A stretch of DNA of 64,000 bases, from assembly GCA_019694835.1 (NCBI GenBank), contig JAIBBE010000177.1:1-64000 (forward strand), given 5' to 3'. This document shows positions 53,432 through 62,808 of the stretch, piece after piece. The position numbers and the translations under genes are program-made. The number at the start of each line of letters is the position of its first letter. Position 1 is the first letter of the stretch. Under the pieces are notes generated by a model. That model ran no database searches, was not told the DNA's origin, and saw nothing but the letters and a program-made list of their open reading frames with translations. The stretch is from Fimbriimonadaceae bacterium (GTDB lineage Bacteria; Armatimonadota; Fimbriimonadia; Fimbriimonadales; Fimbriimonadaceae).

Positions 53432-55503
53432 CGAATGAAACCCTCCCTCACGCCACCGTCGACGGGCAAGACGGCTCCGGTGGTACGGCTGGAACGCGGC
53501 CCTGCGAGATAACAAACAGCCTCCGCGCAGTCATCCGCGCTAATCGTTACGCCGAGCAAGGTCCGCTTGCGATAATGGTCTTGCAGCTGGTCGGGCTCGA
53601 TGCCGAGCAGCTTCGCCGTCTCGGTTCGCCATTGGTCGTTCCAAATGCCCGAGCCTTCCAAGACCGCGTCCGGATTGATCGCGTTGCAGCGGATGCTGTG
53701 CTTGGCCAGGTCCGCTGCCGTGCAGCGCATGAGATGAAGCTCGAACGCCTTCGCCGCCGAGTAGATCGCCGCGTTTTGGCCGGCCGCGACGCCGTTCTTC
53801 GAAGCGACCACGACCATCGAACCGCCCGTGCCCTGTTCCAGCATGATCCGCGAGCCTTGGCGCATCGCCGAGAAATAGGCTTGCATGAGGAGCTTGCTCT
53901 GGAAGTCGTAGTCGGCATCGCTCGTCTCCGCGACCGTGCCGCGCCGCGCATTGCCCGCGGAAACTACGACGATATCGACGCCGCCGAACTGCAAAACCGC
54001 TTGGTCAAAGGCATTCGCCATCGAGGCTTCGTCGGTGACATCGCAGCGGATGCCGCGCACGTTTAGCGGAGAACCTGCGGCAGCCGCGACTTCATCAACC
54101 GTTGCAGAAAGCTTCTCCTCATTGATATCCAGGAGCACGACGCAAGCGCCCAATCCCACCATCTTCAAGGCCGTCGCCCGACCGATGCCCTGCGCGCCGC
54201 CGGTGATGACCGCGACCTGGCGGCTCAGCTCCTTTTCAGGCGGCATGCGCTTGAGCTTGGCCTCTTCGAGGAGCCAATACTCGATATCGAAAGCCTCTTG
54301 TTCGGGCAGCGCGACGTATCTCGAAAGCGTCTCCGCACCGCGCATGACCTCGATCGCATTTCGATAAAACTGACCGGTTACCTTAGCCTCTTGCGGCGTC
54401 TTTCCGAACGAAACCATGCCCAGGCCCGGCACGAGGACGACGCTGGGGTTTGGGTTGCGCATCGCGGGGGATGTGGGGCGCTTGCATCGCTCGTAATACG
54501 CCGCATAGTCGGCGCGAAACTCGGCCAAAGGTCCATCAAGATCATCGGTCGAATGCAGCACCAAAGGCCGTATCTTCGTGCGCAAGAAATGGTCGGGGCA
54601 ACTGGTGCCTAGCCGGCTCAAAGCCTCAGCCTTGTCTCGCGAAAGGAAGTCGAGCACGACCTCGTCCTGATCCACGCAGGCGAGCAGTCGCTGGCCCTCG
54701 TGGCACACCTTCCCGCGAAGCCGGGGCAAAAGCTCTCGCCACGCCGCCTTCCGATCCTCAACCGAAAGGCCCCGAACCGTCGGACCAAACGCATCAGCAA
54801 CGCCTTTCGCCACCAGCGCATCCGCCGCCTGATTGATCATCTGCAGCGTAAGCTCGTAGCATTCCTTCCAATCATCCGCCCAGCAGATGAAGCCGTGCGA
54901 GGCCATCAGCGCGCCCTTGATCTTCGGGTTCTGATCGATCAAATCTCGCAGCATCAGACCGAGATCGAAACCAGGCCGTTTCCACGGAAGATATCCCATA
55001 TCCTCGCCCCAAATCTCGCGCATCCAGTGCTCCGCGTTCTCGCTTGCCGCGACCGCGATCACCGCGTCGGAGTGCATATGCGAAACCGCGCGGAAGGGAA
55101 CAAAGGCGTGCAAGGGAGTGTCGATACTGCATGCGGTCGGGTTCTGGTTGAAAATGCAATGACCATAGAGCGGAACGATCTGGTCTTCATGCAAACCTTC
55201 GCGCTTCGACTTGCCTTCCAGCGAGAGAACTTTGTCCAAATACAAGCTCGCAAACCCCGCTTTCTTGGCCGTCCCCAAGTCGCCGCCCGAGCCCTTGACC
55301 CAAAGCACCTCCACCGCCTCCCCCGTCAGCGGGTCGGTCTGGGTGACCTTGGAACTCGTGTTCCCGCCCCCAAAATTGGTCACCCGAGGGTCCGCGCCAA
55401 GGCAATTGGACGCATAAACCAGCAGCTCAACCGGATCAAGCGCCGCCTTGGCGTCATCCCAAAGGCTGGGAACGTGGTGAGGAGCGAGGGTGGAAGAGGT
55501 CAT
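53428..55503 (-). CDS. rhaD: Bifunctional rhamnulose-1-phosphate aldolase / short-chain dehydrogenase
   Basis: 691 residues, matching the RhaD-SDR fusion. The N-terminal 400 residues are a class II aldolase: GGGNTSSKV, zinc ligands in HMHSDAV, and MASHGFICW. The C-terminal 260 residues are an SDR with cofactor motif TGGAQGIGRATAL, SAGN, and the catalytic Tyr/Lys in YSAAKAFE. The pair converts rhamnulose-1-phosphate to dihydroxyacetone phosphate and lactaldehyde, and oxidises the aldehyde. Other rha genes are not in the window. The downstream PhyH-like gene is translationally coupled. A heptapeptide-repeat reading frame lies 101 bases upstream on the same strand. Confidence 0.92.
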   Translation of the reverse strand: MTSSTLAPHHVPSLWDDAKAALDPVELLVYASNCLGADPRVTNFGGGNTSSKVTQTDPLTGEAVEVLWVKGSGGDLGTAKKAGFASLYLDKVLSLEGKSKREGLHEDQIVPLYGHCIFNQNPTACSIDTPLHAFVPFRAVSHMHSDAVIAVAASENAEHWMREIWGEDMGYLPWKRPGFDLGLMLRDLIDQNPKIKGALMASHGFICWADDWKECYELTLQMINQAADALVAKGVADAFGPTVRGLSVEDRKAAWRELLPRLRGKVCHEGQRLLACVDQDEVVLDFLSRDKAEALSRLGTSCPDHFLRTKIRPLVLHSTDDLDGPLAEFRADYAAYYERCKRPTSPAMRNPNPSVVLVPGLGMVSFGKTPQEAKVTGQFYRNAIEVMRGAETLSRYVALPEQEAFDIEYWLLEEAKLKRMPPEKELSRQVAVITGGAQGIGRATALKMVGLGACVVLLDINEEKLSATVDEVAAAAGSPLNVRGIRCDVTDEASMANAFDQAVLQFGGVDIVVVSAGNARRGTVAETSDADYDFQSKLLMQAYFSAMRQGSRIMLEQGTGGSMVVVASKNGVAAGQNAAIYSAAKAFELHLMRCTAADLAKHSIRCNAINPDAVLEGSGIWNDQWRTETAKLLGIEPDQLQDHYRKRTLLGVTISADDCAEAVCYLAGPRSSRTTGAVLPVDGGVREGFIR

Positions 55504-55604
55504 GCCCCAAGTGTACTAAATCTAACCCCGCTCGCCCCGGTTCCTCCTCCCCGGTCACCCGCTCCCCGCCCCCCGCCACCCGTTTTAGGTTCAAATGTGC
55601 CTCA

Positions 55605-55880
55605 TCACATCGAACCGGCGACTTGCCGGGTCGTACCGCCGATTTGCCGGTACGCACCGCCGACCTGGGGGTATGAACCGCCAACCTGTCGGTATGAACC
55701 GCCAACCTGTCGGTATGACCCCCCGACCTGCCGGTGCGCACCGGCGACCTGTCGGTATGAAGCGCCGACTTGTCGGTACGACCCGCCGCCCCGACGGTAC
55801 GACCCGGCGGCTCTCCGGTGTGATAGGGAGGGAGTGCTGGAAGGGTGGGAATGGGCTTTGAGAAGAATAGCAAAGAACAA
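55605..55880 (-). CDS. Small tandem-heptapeptide protein (YRQVGGS repeats)
   Basis: 91 residues from ATG 55880. A 20-residue hydrophobic-then-serine/proline leader (MFFAILLKAHSHPSS) is followed by ten heptapeptides: HRRAAGS, YRRGGGS, YRQVGAS, YRQVAGA, HRQVGGS, YRQVGGS twice, YPQVGGA, YRQIGGT, TRQVAGS. It ends in M and a stop. Other frames are open across the repeat too. This one is preferred because differences between copies fall mostly on third codon positions of this strand and are synonymous (CGA/CGG/CGT Arg, CAG/CAA Gln, GTT/GTC Val, TCA/TCG Ser). No ribosome binding site is obvious and no family is known. It may be a real short protein or a relic of one. Confidence 0.45.
   Translation of the reverse strand: MFFAILLKAHSHPSSTPSLSHRRAAGSYRRGGGSYRQVGASYRQVAGAHRQVGGSYRQVGGSYRQVGGSYPQVGGAYRQIGGTTRQVAGSM
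55611..55820. repeat. Ten tandem 21-base repeats
   Basis: Exactly ten head-to-tail copies, no spacers, beginning CGAACCGGCGACTTGC. Copies 4 and 5 are identical; the two copies at the 55820 end are the most diverged. A period of 21 keeps all frames open through it. It lies between the rhaD start and the RHS operon. Confidence 0.9.
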
Positions 55881-56090
55881 TGGAAATTCCTTCTGAGCAG
55901 CTCCTATTGTTTCAGGCGCGCTCTCATACCACGTGACCGTTTAGAGAATTCCTTCATCCAGTCTCGTTCCCATATTCGTGTAACAGAAAGAAGCGACAGG
56001 TCTGTTCCGGATCCTGTGATACAGTACAAGGACTGGCATCCAATCCAGCGCCGGGGACGGCAATGGACGACGGCAGAAGTGAGGAGAGTC

Positions 56091-57416
56091 ATGGTTCGTT
56101 CTTGGTTTGCGCTAGCTGGGCGTATTACTCCCGGCATGCTCGTTCGGTCCGTTCGTCTGAGCGTTCAACTACTCGTGCCACGGGCCGCATTGATGCTGGC
56201 TCTGGTAGCGGCGAGCACCGCGAGCTGGGCTACGATAGCAGTGACGGCCTCACAGCCGGGCCTTCAAGAGTGGAGGCAGGCTGGCCCCGGAACCGGGACG
56301 CAAGGGAGCGGAACCCGGTTCTACCACTCCTCGTCGAGCAGTGGCACCGTTACCGAAAATGCTCACGTTCTCCGTGTCGAGGTCAAACTTGCTTTCACCG
56401 GGTTACCCTCTGGGTGCGAGGTGTACGCGGGCGCAGGCACCTACGGGCTCGACGCTGCTATCCACACCACCGTATATGGCCTGACACTGGGCGGCATCAC
56501 CTACAACGCAGCCCAGCTTTCGAACTCGAACTCGACGATTTCGCCATTCGTGTTCCATATCATCAACCCTTCTTCGGGTGGATATGATTCGACGCCACGC
56601 ACGGTGACCGTTCGGTACTTCGTGAAGGATGGCAGCACCTGGTCTTCGGCAACGATGGACTGCACGATCAACCGCTTCAACTGTTTCGACGCCGGCGTTG
56701 ATTCAAGGAAGGCATACGGCGATCCGAACGTGGCTGGTCGCATCGAAGCCAGCAGCAACGCGATCGCGCAGAGCGTCGTTTTCTCCGGCTGGACGTACCG
56801 TGGCGGGCTGTTCGCGGGCAATATGCCTTGGGAAAGCTCGTCCGACCGCTCGGGCCTTGCACGAACTCAATTCTGGTTTGACCCAGGTTCCACGACCGTG
56901 ACAGCCAGCGTCCTCACCCTCTTCCGGAAGGGCTACAACAACGAAGACGATCCCAATGATCGCGGCTCCCCCAACCTCGGCGTCTTCCTGCCACTCAGCA
57001 CCGACGCGAATCTCGTTACCTCTGGCAGTTCGCTTGAATCAACCTCCAAATGGTCGACAAGGCTCACCGTCGCTCCCGCTGGAAACCCCAGCGGATCAAG
57101 CCATCGATGGGACCAGAACCCCATCTCAATACCGTCTGTGTACCTGGACGACGAATATGTCAACTTCGCACTGCAAAAGTACGCGGAGAATGGCACCGTG
57201 ATTTCCAGCACGCAAACCCATAACGCCAAGCACATGGTTGTAGCCCTCAGCGACGAAACGGGATTGACCAGCACGGGAACCCTGCAGTGGCGGTACTTTG
57301 CCTCGCGGGAGTACGAGACAGCCTCAACGGGCATTTACAGCGATAGCCGCCCACGAGTCTGGACTCTGACGCAAGATAACCCGACGGCCTTCGGGACAGT
57401 ATCGGTGTCGCAATGA
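56091..57416 (+). CDS. Large secreted protein of unknown function, first gene of the RHS operon
   Basis: 441 residues from ATG 56091 (GAGGAG upstream). A long signal region (MVRSWFALAGRITPGMLVRSV ... LMLALVAASTASWA) ends near residue 50. The mature part is strand- and serine/threonine-rich with few motifs (TRFYHSSSSSGTVTENAHVLRVEVKLAF, LARTQFWFDPGSTTVTASVLTLFRKG). It contains four cysteines, so disulfides are possible. I recognise no domain. Its stop overlaps the start of the C39-like peptidase gene (ATGA), so it is probably a functional partner of that and the RHS protein. The 210 bases before it hold no recognised signal. Confidence 0.7.
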   Translation: MVRSWFALAGRITPGMLVRSVRLSVQLLVPRAALMLALVAASTASWATIAVTASQPGLQEWRQAGPGTGTQGSGTRFYHSSSSSGTVTENAHVLRVEVKLAFTGLPSGCEVYAGAGTYGLDAAIHTTVYGLTLGGITYNAAQLSNSNSTISPFVFHIINPSSGGYDSTPRTVTVRYFVKDGSTWSSATMDCTINRFNCFDAGVDSRKAYGDPNVAGRIEASSNAIAQSVVFSGWTYRGGLFAGNMPWESSSDRSGLARTQFWFDPGSTTVTASVLTLFRKGYNNEDDPNDRGSPNLGVFLPLSTDANLVTSGSSLESTSKWSTRLTVAPAGNPSGSSHRWDQNPISIPSVYLDDEYVNFALQKYAENGTVISSTQTHNAKHMVVALSDETGLTSTGTLQWRYFASREYETASTGIYSDSRPRVWTLTQDNPTAFGTVSVSQ

Positions 57417-58399
57417 AGGCATCTTGGCGCGTTGCACTTGCTGTCGCCGGCATCTCGGCGACAGGGGGCGTTATCTGGATGTTAGCGTCCGGAACCGGGG
57501 ATGGCGTTTCACCTGCGGCCGTAGCGGCCGCAAAGGATCTACAGCAGGCGGAAACACATTACGCAAAGAAGGACTTCGCCAAGGCCGAGCAAGCTTTGGC
57601 CGAGGTCGTCGCTCGACACGCCGCCAGCACCGACCCCGTGGTGCAGGACCAAGTCGGCGTCACACGTTTGCGACAGGGCTACGCCGCAGCCCGCCAAGGC
57701 GCGTGGAGCCGGGCGCGGGCGCACTTCCAGACCGCTGAGGCCAGCTACAAAGGCACCGACTTTAAAACGCCGGACTTCGGAGGCATCGAAGACCAGGCTG
57801 CGTACCAAGCGGCCGTCTGCCTCGCAGCCGATGGGAAGCAAGCAGAGGCCCTCAAGGAGTTCGAGGCGTTCCTGACCAAGCACAAGGACACCCCGCTCGT
57901 CAAGGCCGCGCACCGGAGGCTCGTCATGCTCGACGAAAAGAACCGGGGGCGGTATGACGGCCTGCTCCAGAGAGTTCTCGATGAGCAGGCGGCGAAAGCG
58001 CGGTTCGAGCGGGCGACGTGCGGACCGAAAGCCCTCGCCTACCTCCTCCAAAAACTGGGCAAAGAAACGATCGCTTACGAAGCCCTCGCCAAAGACTGCG
58101 GTACGACCGATGATGGCACCAGTCTGGCCGGGATGCAGGCGGGGCTGAAGAAATATGGCGTGGCCGCGTTTGGCTACGAAGTCAACCGCAAAGACTTTGC
58201 AAACCTTCCCCTGCCCGCCCTTTGGCTGCAAGGCGAGCACTACCTGGTTGTGGAGCGCATCGATGACAGCGCCGCCACCGTCTACGACCCCCTCACCGCG
58301 AAGACGCGCACGGAGCCGCTGCCCAAGCTGGACGACACGCGCTTCCTCGCCACCGTTTTGAGTTTGAGTCCCTTGTCCCTCTCCGAGGCAACGAAATGA
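57413..58399 (+). CDS. TPR-like protein with C-terminal C39-type cysteine peptidase domain
   Basis: 328 residues. An N-terminal hydrophobic anchor (VALAVAGISATGGVIWMLA) is followed by TPR-like helices at residues about 40-175 (AETHYAKKDFAKAEQALAEVV; AYQAAVCLAADGKQAEALKEFEAFL). The C-terminal 130 residues are a papain-like C39 domain: Cys203 in ATCGPKALAYLL, His276 in GEHYLVVERID and Asp292 in VYDPLT, in the right order and spacing. C39 domains normally remove double-glycine leaders in bacteriocin exporters; here the domain is on an envelope protein instead. It is coupled by ATGA overlaps to the genes on both sides, which suggests that it processes the secreted protein or the RHS protein. Confidence 0.78.
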   Translation: MKASWRVALAVAGISATGGVIWMLASGTGDGVSPAAVAAAKDLQQAETHYAKKDFAKAEQALAEVVARHAASTDPVVQDQVGVTRLRQGYAAARQGAWSRARAHFQTAEASYKGTDFKTPDFGGIEDQAAYQAAVCLAADGKQAEALKEFEAFLTKHKDTPLVKAAHRRLVMLDEKNRGRYDGLLQRVLDEQAAKARFERATCGPKALAYLLQKLGKETIAYEALAKDCGTTDDGTSLAGMQAGLKKYGVAAFGYEVNRKDFANLPLPALWLQGEHYLVVERIDDSAATVYDPLTAKTRTEPLPKLDDTRFLATVLSLSPLSLSEATK

Positions 58400-61300
58400 A
58401 ATTGCACGAAACCCTCTTTGGCCGTTTGCTCGCTCAGGTCATGGTCTATGCCCTGGTCCAGGCGTCGATTCCGCCCGCGTGGGCGGTGAGTTTGGAGGCT
58501 CCGCGTTCCTTGGCAGAGTCGCCGCGCCAGCAGGCGAAGCCGACCGCGTTCGAGACCTATGCGGCGGAACTGGCTTCGGTGAATCCCGATTGGGAGAAGC
58601 TGCAGCGCCTCGCCCAGTCGTTCCCGGTGGTCGAGAAGCCCGCCGTTTCGCGCCTGCTAGCGGCCACCGAGATGGAGAGTCGCAAAGGCATGCTCGCGGT
58701 GAACCCGTATGTGGCAGGCAGTCAGAAGTGGAGCGTCAATTACGCGGGCATCGACCTGCTAACTGGCAACTACAGCACCAGCGCGACCGACCTGAGCTTC
58801 GAAGGCGGCTACGGCATCCCCATCAACGTCACTCGCACCTACAGTTCGAACAACCCGGACGACGGCCCCCTCGGTCGCGGCTGGACGCTGAGCGTGGATG
58901 TTCGCACGACGGCGGGCGGCATTCTCAAGGGCAAGGGCTCGCCGGATCGTAGTGTCCCGGTGCAGATGTTCGACCGGCCCCAAAATGAGCCTGCTCGCGG
59001 GGCGGATGAAGTCACATTGCCAAGCACGATCCTCACCGAGGGCGTGATCGCGAAAGACGCGGGCGGATTCGAGGAAGACATCATGCGCGATGTCGATGGC
59101 ATCCTCACGACTCCGCCGTGGGATTCGAACGTGTATGGCGGAGCCTTGGAGTTTGACGAGGTCTCGGGAAAAGAGTTTTGGCTGAACACCAGCCTCGTCA
59201 TGACCACGCCGGAGGGCACGGTCTACGAGTATTCGGAGCACGGCTCATACCAAAGCGGAGGGGCCAAGTCGGCCTTTGACGAATCGTCTACCCCCACCCG
59301 TACACCGAGCAATATCCTCAAGATCGACCGCATTACCGACCGTCACGGGAACGAGACCGAGTTCACATACACGGGCACTGCCACCTACGGCCGTGCCACG
59401 GGAACCGTGACCGAAGGCAAACTCTCCTCGATCCTCATGCCCGGCGACCGAGCACTCGTCTTCACCTACGACACAAACGGCCACCTCACCCGGGCTGCGG
59501 ATGGCACGACGAGCGACGCGCGGTGCGTTGACTACGCTTACACGGAGAACCGGCTCACCAGCGTCGAAACCGGCATCACCGTCGGCTCCCAAGCCGATCC
59601 CCTCGTGACCACCTACGACTATGGCGATGCGAGTGAGCCGGACGGATGGACCCCGGAGACGGCAGGTGAACTGCTCACGAGCATCACCGACCCTCGAGGT
59701 CTAACGACCGAGATCTACTACTTCATGGGTGCCACCAGGATGCTCCCCTACACCTCGTGGGGGGTGCCGGCACCGCATTGTTACGCGGTCAAGAGCCCGA
59801 ACGGGGTGTACGCGATCGCCCAGGCATACGAGACCAATGGTGCCAAGCTATTCGGCAGTACGGTTCCCACCAGCCACGGCACCGGCCACGACGATGTTGT
59901 TTTTGGCCAGTACCTGCGAAGCGGATCGAGTTGGGTGGAGCTCAGCAAGGGACAACTGTTCCTCACGGCTCCGGATGGCGACATCAACGACCCCTTCGAA
60001 CTGGAGATGCACGACATGCGGGCGGCGAACTCAGGAGGAACGCAGAATCCAGTCGTCTGGGAACGCGAGTACAACATTAACTTGGGCCAGCTGACCAGCG
60101 AGACGAGCTACATTCATCCCAAGCCGGACGAAGAAAATTCACTGCGCATTGAGCGCGGATTTGACCACGGAAACTTCGCAGTTCAGAAGGCCGTGTCCAC
60201 GATGACCTACAACTTCCTCGGCGCACCGCTGACGAAGCAGACCGTCTTCTCGTTGGATGACGGCGGCGGTTACGCCGAAGTCTCGCGCTCGGAGGTCGGC
60301 TACGCCTACCACGGGCCCGAGAAGTACTTCCAGCAGAAGGCGATGCGGGCGAAGGTCGGGAGCAGCACGTGGCGGTACTCCTACACCGACTATTACGAGA
60401 ATGATGAGTACACGGGCGGGGCGGCGCGGGGGATGACCAAGTTCGTCTACGACCCGAAGTACGGCGGAATCACCTGCACAGACGAGGACGAGGCGGACTG
60501 GCGGACCAACATTGCGCCGACCTCGGATCAGCACTCGGCCAAGTTCGAATATGACAGCGAGGGCCGGATCGTCGAGGTTCAGAAGCTGCAGACGGTCACC
60601 AGCGGACCTACGTACAATCGGGTGAAGACCACAACAAGCTACAACTCGGACGGATCGCCGGGTTGGGGATTGCCGTATCAGGTGATCGAGGACCAGGGCA
60701 GCGGAAAGATCAACCGCACGACTGAGACGACGGAATACGACCGGGCGGGGCGAGCGACCGTGGTCGAAGACGCCGCAGGCCGAGTGTTCGAGACGGCCTA
60801 TAACGCGCGGGGACAAGTGGAACTCGTCACGCGGACGGACACCAGCCCGGACATCCCGATCGTGCAGTATTGGTACGGCATGGACGACGGGCTTGCCACG
60901 AATGGCATGGTGACCGATGTGTACGACTGCCTGAGCGGTGCGGTGACCTGGGTCGCGTACTTCGCCAGCGACCACAGCACCCCCTCACTGCGAGGGCAGG
61001 TCGACAACGTTTACAACGACGATGGCCTTTTGTGGGGCGATTACACGGTCTATTACGACTACGACGCCGCCGGGCGTCGGGCGGGAGTCTCATACGAGTT
61101 TCTTTGGCACCTGACGGGCGGCTCGACGACCTACACGAACTATGCTTACTCGGACTACCTGTCGGTCGGGTCTCCCGAATCGCCGAGCTATGTGTTCCAG
61201 ACGATGACCTTGCTGAGTGGCAGCAGTCCGACGGCGGAGGAGTTTCATTACCGGTTCGATACCGCGGGGCGGATGCTGGAGAGCGCGTTCGCGCAGACTC

Positions 61301-62805
61301 CTCAGGGCGGCGCGCCGTACTACGCGTCTCCGGCTGAGCGCCGGGCGCTGGCAGTGTATGAGTACCGGCCCGCTGGCGAGCTTGCGGAGGTACGGTATCA
61401 CTGGCAGGATTGGGACGATACGGAGTACGTGACGACCAATATCGGCAAGGTCGCGTATGCTTACGATGACTACAAAGGTCTTCGCGAGAGTGCGACCTTT
61501 ACTTCGGGCGACGGCAGCGGTTGGGGGACTTCGCGGACCGAGAACTACACCTACGAGGCCGACCTCGACTATCTGACCGGTGTCGACTACAACGACGGCC
61601 TGGCGAACGAAGTTCAAACGTGGACCTACGATGCGGCTGGAAATCGGAGCAATTCAGGTTATACTTATGACAACTTGAATCGCATGACTGCCTCACCGGG
61701 AAGCACGACTTACGACTACGACGACGATCCGATCGGATTGTTGGGCTTCCGCCTTTGGCGAAACCCTGAGTCGGCCACGACGACGCGCTATTCGTGGGAC
61801 GATGCGGGGCGAATGACGCAGGTCGCCAGCAATACCGCGGGCGCGAACTATATGTATCGCGCCGACGGAATGCGGATCAAGAAAGTGACGGGTCTTTCGA
61901 TTGCGTGGCAACCGCCAGAGGGTGAGGTTGGTGGTTTTTACAACGAGGAACAGGCGGACGACAATCCCACTTGGCGCTATCGCTATGACGGGCAGATGTG
62001 CTTTGAAGAGGACTTTACTCGTGGTGATCCTGTGGTTGTTACGGGGACGTCTTACGCTTTAGGCGCTCGTGGCATTGATATGATGCGCACGTTCTCGGTC
62101 AATACCGGTAACTACAACCGTTCGTACACCGGTACGTTCTTCCCGATCTATGACGGTCACGGCAACATGATCGCGACGCTGGTTCGCGATGGCTCGGGTT
62201 GGGATTTGACGAACGAGCGCTCGTATGACGTTTGGGGCGGCGTTCGGGGGTCGAATGACGACGGCGATCCGAATGCGCGGTACTGTGCGAATCTGGGTCA
62301 TAAGCAGGACGATGAGTCTGGCTTGGTCTACATGCGGGCTCGGTATTACGAGCCTGGGACCGGGCGGTTTGTGAGTGAGGATCCGGCTCGAGATGGTGGG
62401 AACTGGTTCACCTATTGCGACAACGAGCCGATAAACAATGTCGATCAGGATGGGAAGGTCAAAACGAACCTAGTACTTCGCGGTATCGTTTTCGGAACAG
62501 CTCTCTGGTTCATAGTTAATTTCGTTACGGCAATGGCCAGCGGTGAAGACCTGACGAACGTTCTTAAGAAATCTGCCGTTGTTGTGATTGAAGCCGTACT
62601 CTTCGGTGCAGTCGGGCCTATTCACGAGCGATTGTACCCTGTGACTTACAAAGTAGCGTCGCAACTGACCAACGCCCTCAATGATCCACGATTTGAGCAA
62701 GGGACGAGATTTCGACGCGTTGATGTGATTATTGCATTCTATGCTGGTTATCAGCTATTTCTTGCATGGGCTATGGACATGCTGGATGACTGGGCGAGGA
62801 ACTAA
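58396..62805 (+). CDS. Giant secreted RHS/YD-repeat protein
   Basis: 1469 residues. A signal peptide (LLAQVMVYALVQASIPPAWA) is followed by a DUF6531-like entry (GNYSTSATDLSFEGGYGIPINVTRTYSS). YD repeats then run throughout (VTTYDYGD, TTEYDRAGRATVVEDAAGRVFETAYNARGQ, YSWDDAGRMTQVA). The RHS-associated core is at residues about 1290-1355 (GLVYMRARYYEPGTGRFVSEDP), ending at NNVDQDGK. The 115-residue tip then has two hydrophobic segments (FGTALWFIVNFVTAM; AFYAGYQLFLAWAMDML), unlike a soluble nuclease toxin. RHS proteins form cocoon shells that hold a C-terminal effector. A small membrane-protein gene follows by three bases. Confidence 0.92.
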   Translation: MKLHETLFGRLLAQVMVYALVQASIPPAWAVSLEAPRSLAESPRQQAKPTAFETYAAELASVNPDWEKLQRLAQSFPVVEKPAVSRLLAATEMESRKGMLAVNPYVAGSQKWSVNYAGIDLLTGNYSTSATDLSFEGGYGIPINVTRTYSSNNPDDGPLGRGWTLSVDVRTTAGGILKGKGSPDRSVPVQMFDRPQNEPARGADEVTLPSTILTEGVIAKDAGGFEEDIMRDVDGILTTPPWDSNVYGGALEFDEVSGKEFWLNTSLVMTTPEGTVYEYSEHGSYQSGGAKSAFDESSTPTRTPSNILKIDRITDRHGNETEFTYTGTATYGRATGTVTEGKLSSILMPGDRALVFTYDTNGHLTRAADGTTSDARCVDYAYTENRLTSVETGITVGSQADPLVTTYDYGDASEPDGWTPETAGELLTSITDPRGLTTEIYYFMGATRMLPYTSWGVPAPHCYAVKSPNGVYAIAQAYETNGAKLFGSTVPTSHGTGHDDVVFGQYLRSGSSWVELSKGQLFLTAPDGDINDPFELEMHDMRAANSGGTQNPVVWEREYNINLGQLTSETSYIHPKPDEENSLRIERGFDHGNFAVQKAVSTMTYNFLGAPLTKQTVFSLDDGGGYAEVSRSEVGYAYHGPEKYFQQKAMRAKVGSSTWRYSYTDYYENDEYTGGAARGMTKFVYDPKYGGITCTDEDEADWRTNIAPTSDQHSAKFEYDSEGRIVEVQKLQTVTSGPTYNRVKTTTSYNSDGSPGWGLPYQVIEDQGSGKINRTTETTEYDRAGRATVVEDAAGRVFETAYNARGQVELVTRTDTSPDIPIVQYWYGMDDGLATNGMVTDVYDCLSGAVTWVAYFASDHSTPSLRGQVDNVYNDDGLLWGDYTVYYDYDAAGRRAGVSYEFLWHLTGGSTTYTNYAYSDYLSVGSPESPSYVFQTMTLLSGSSPTAEEFHYRFDTAGRMLESAFAQTPQGGAPYYASPAERRALAVYEYRPAGELAEVRYHWQDWDDTEYVTTNIGKVAYAYDDYKGLRESATFTSGDGSGWGTSRTENYTYEADLDYLTGVDYNDGLANEVQTWTYDAAGNRSNSGYTYDNLNRMTASPGSTTYDYDDDPIGLLGFRLWRNPESATTTRYSWDDAGRMTQVASNTAGANYMYRADGMRIKKVTGLSIAWQPPEGEVGGFYNEEQADDNPTWRYRYDGQMCFEEDFTRGDPVVVTGTSYALGARGIDMMRTFSVNTGNYNRSYTGTFFPIYDGHGNMIATLVRDGSGWDLTNERSYDVWGGVRGSNDDGDPNARYCANLGHKQDDESGLVYMRARYYEPGTGRFVSEDPARDGGNWFTYCDNEPINNVDQDGKVKTNLVLRGIVFGTALWFIVNFVTAMASGEDLTNVLKKSAVVVIEAVLFGAVGPIHERLYPVTYKVASQLTNALNDPRFEQGTRFRRVDVIIAFYAGYQLFLAWAMDMLDDWARN

Positions 62806-62808
62806 GCA

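Noticed and set aside
55611..55820. CRISPR array
   Set aside because: The ten 21-base units are directly adjacent with no spacers, and no cas gene is present.
55595..55861. Plus-strand RRxxGxx heptapeptide protein
   Set aside because: Open across the 21-base repeat, but copy-to-copy changes in this frame are largely amino-acid-changing, unlike the minus-strand frame.
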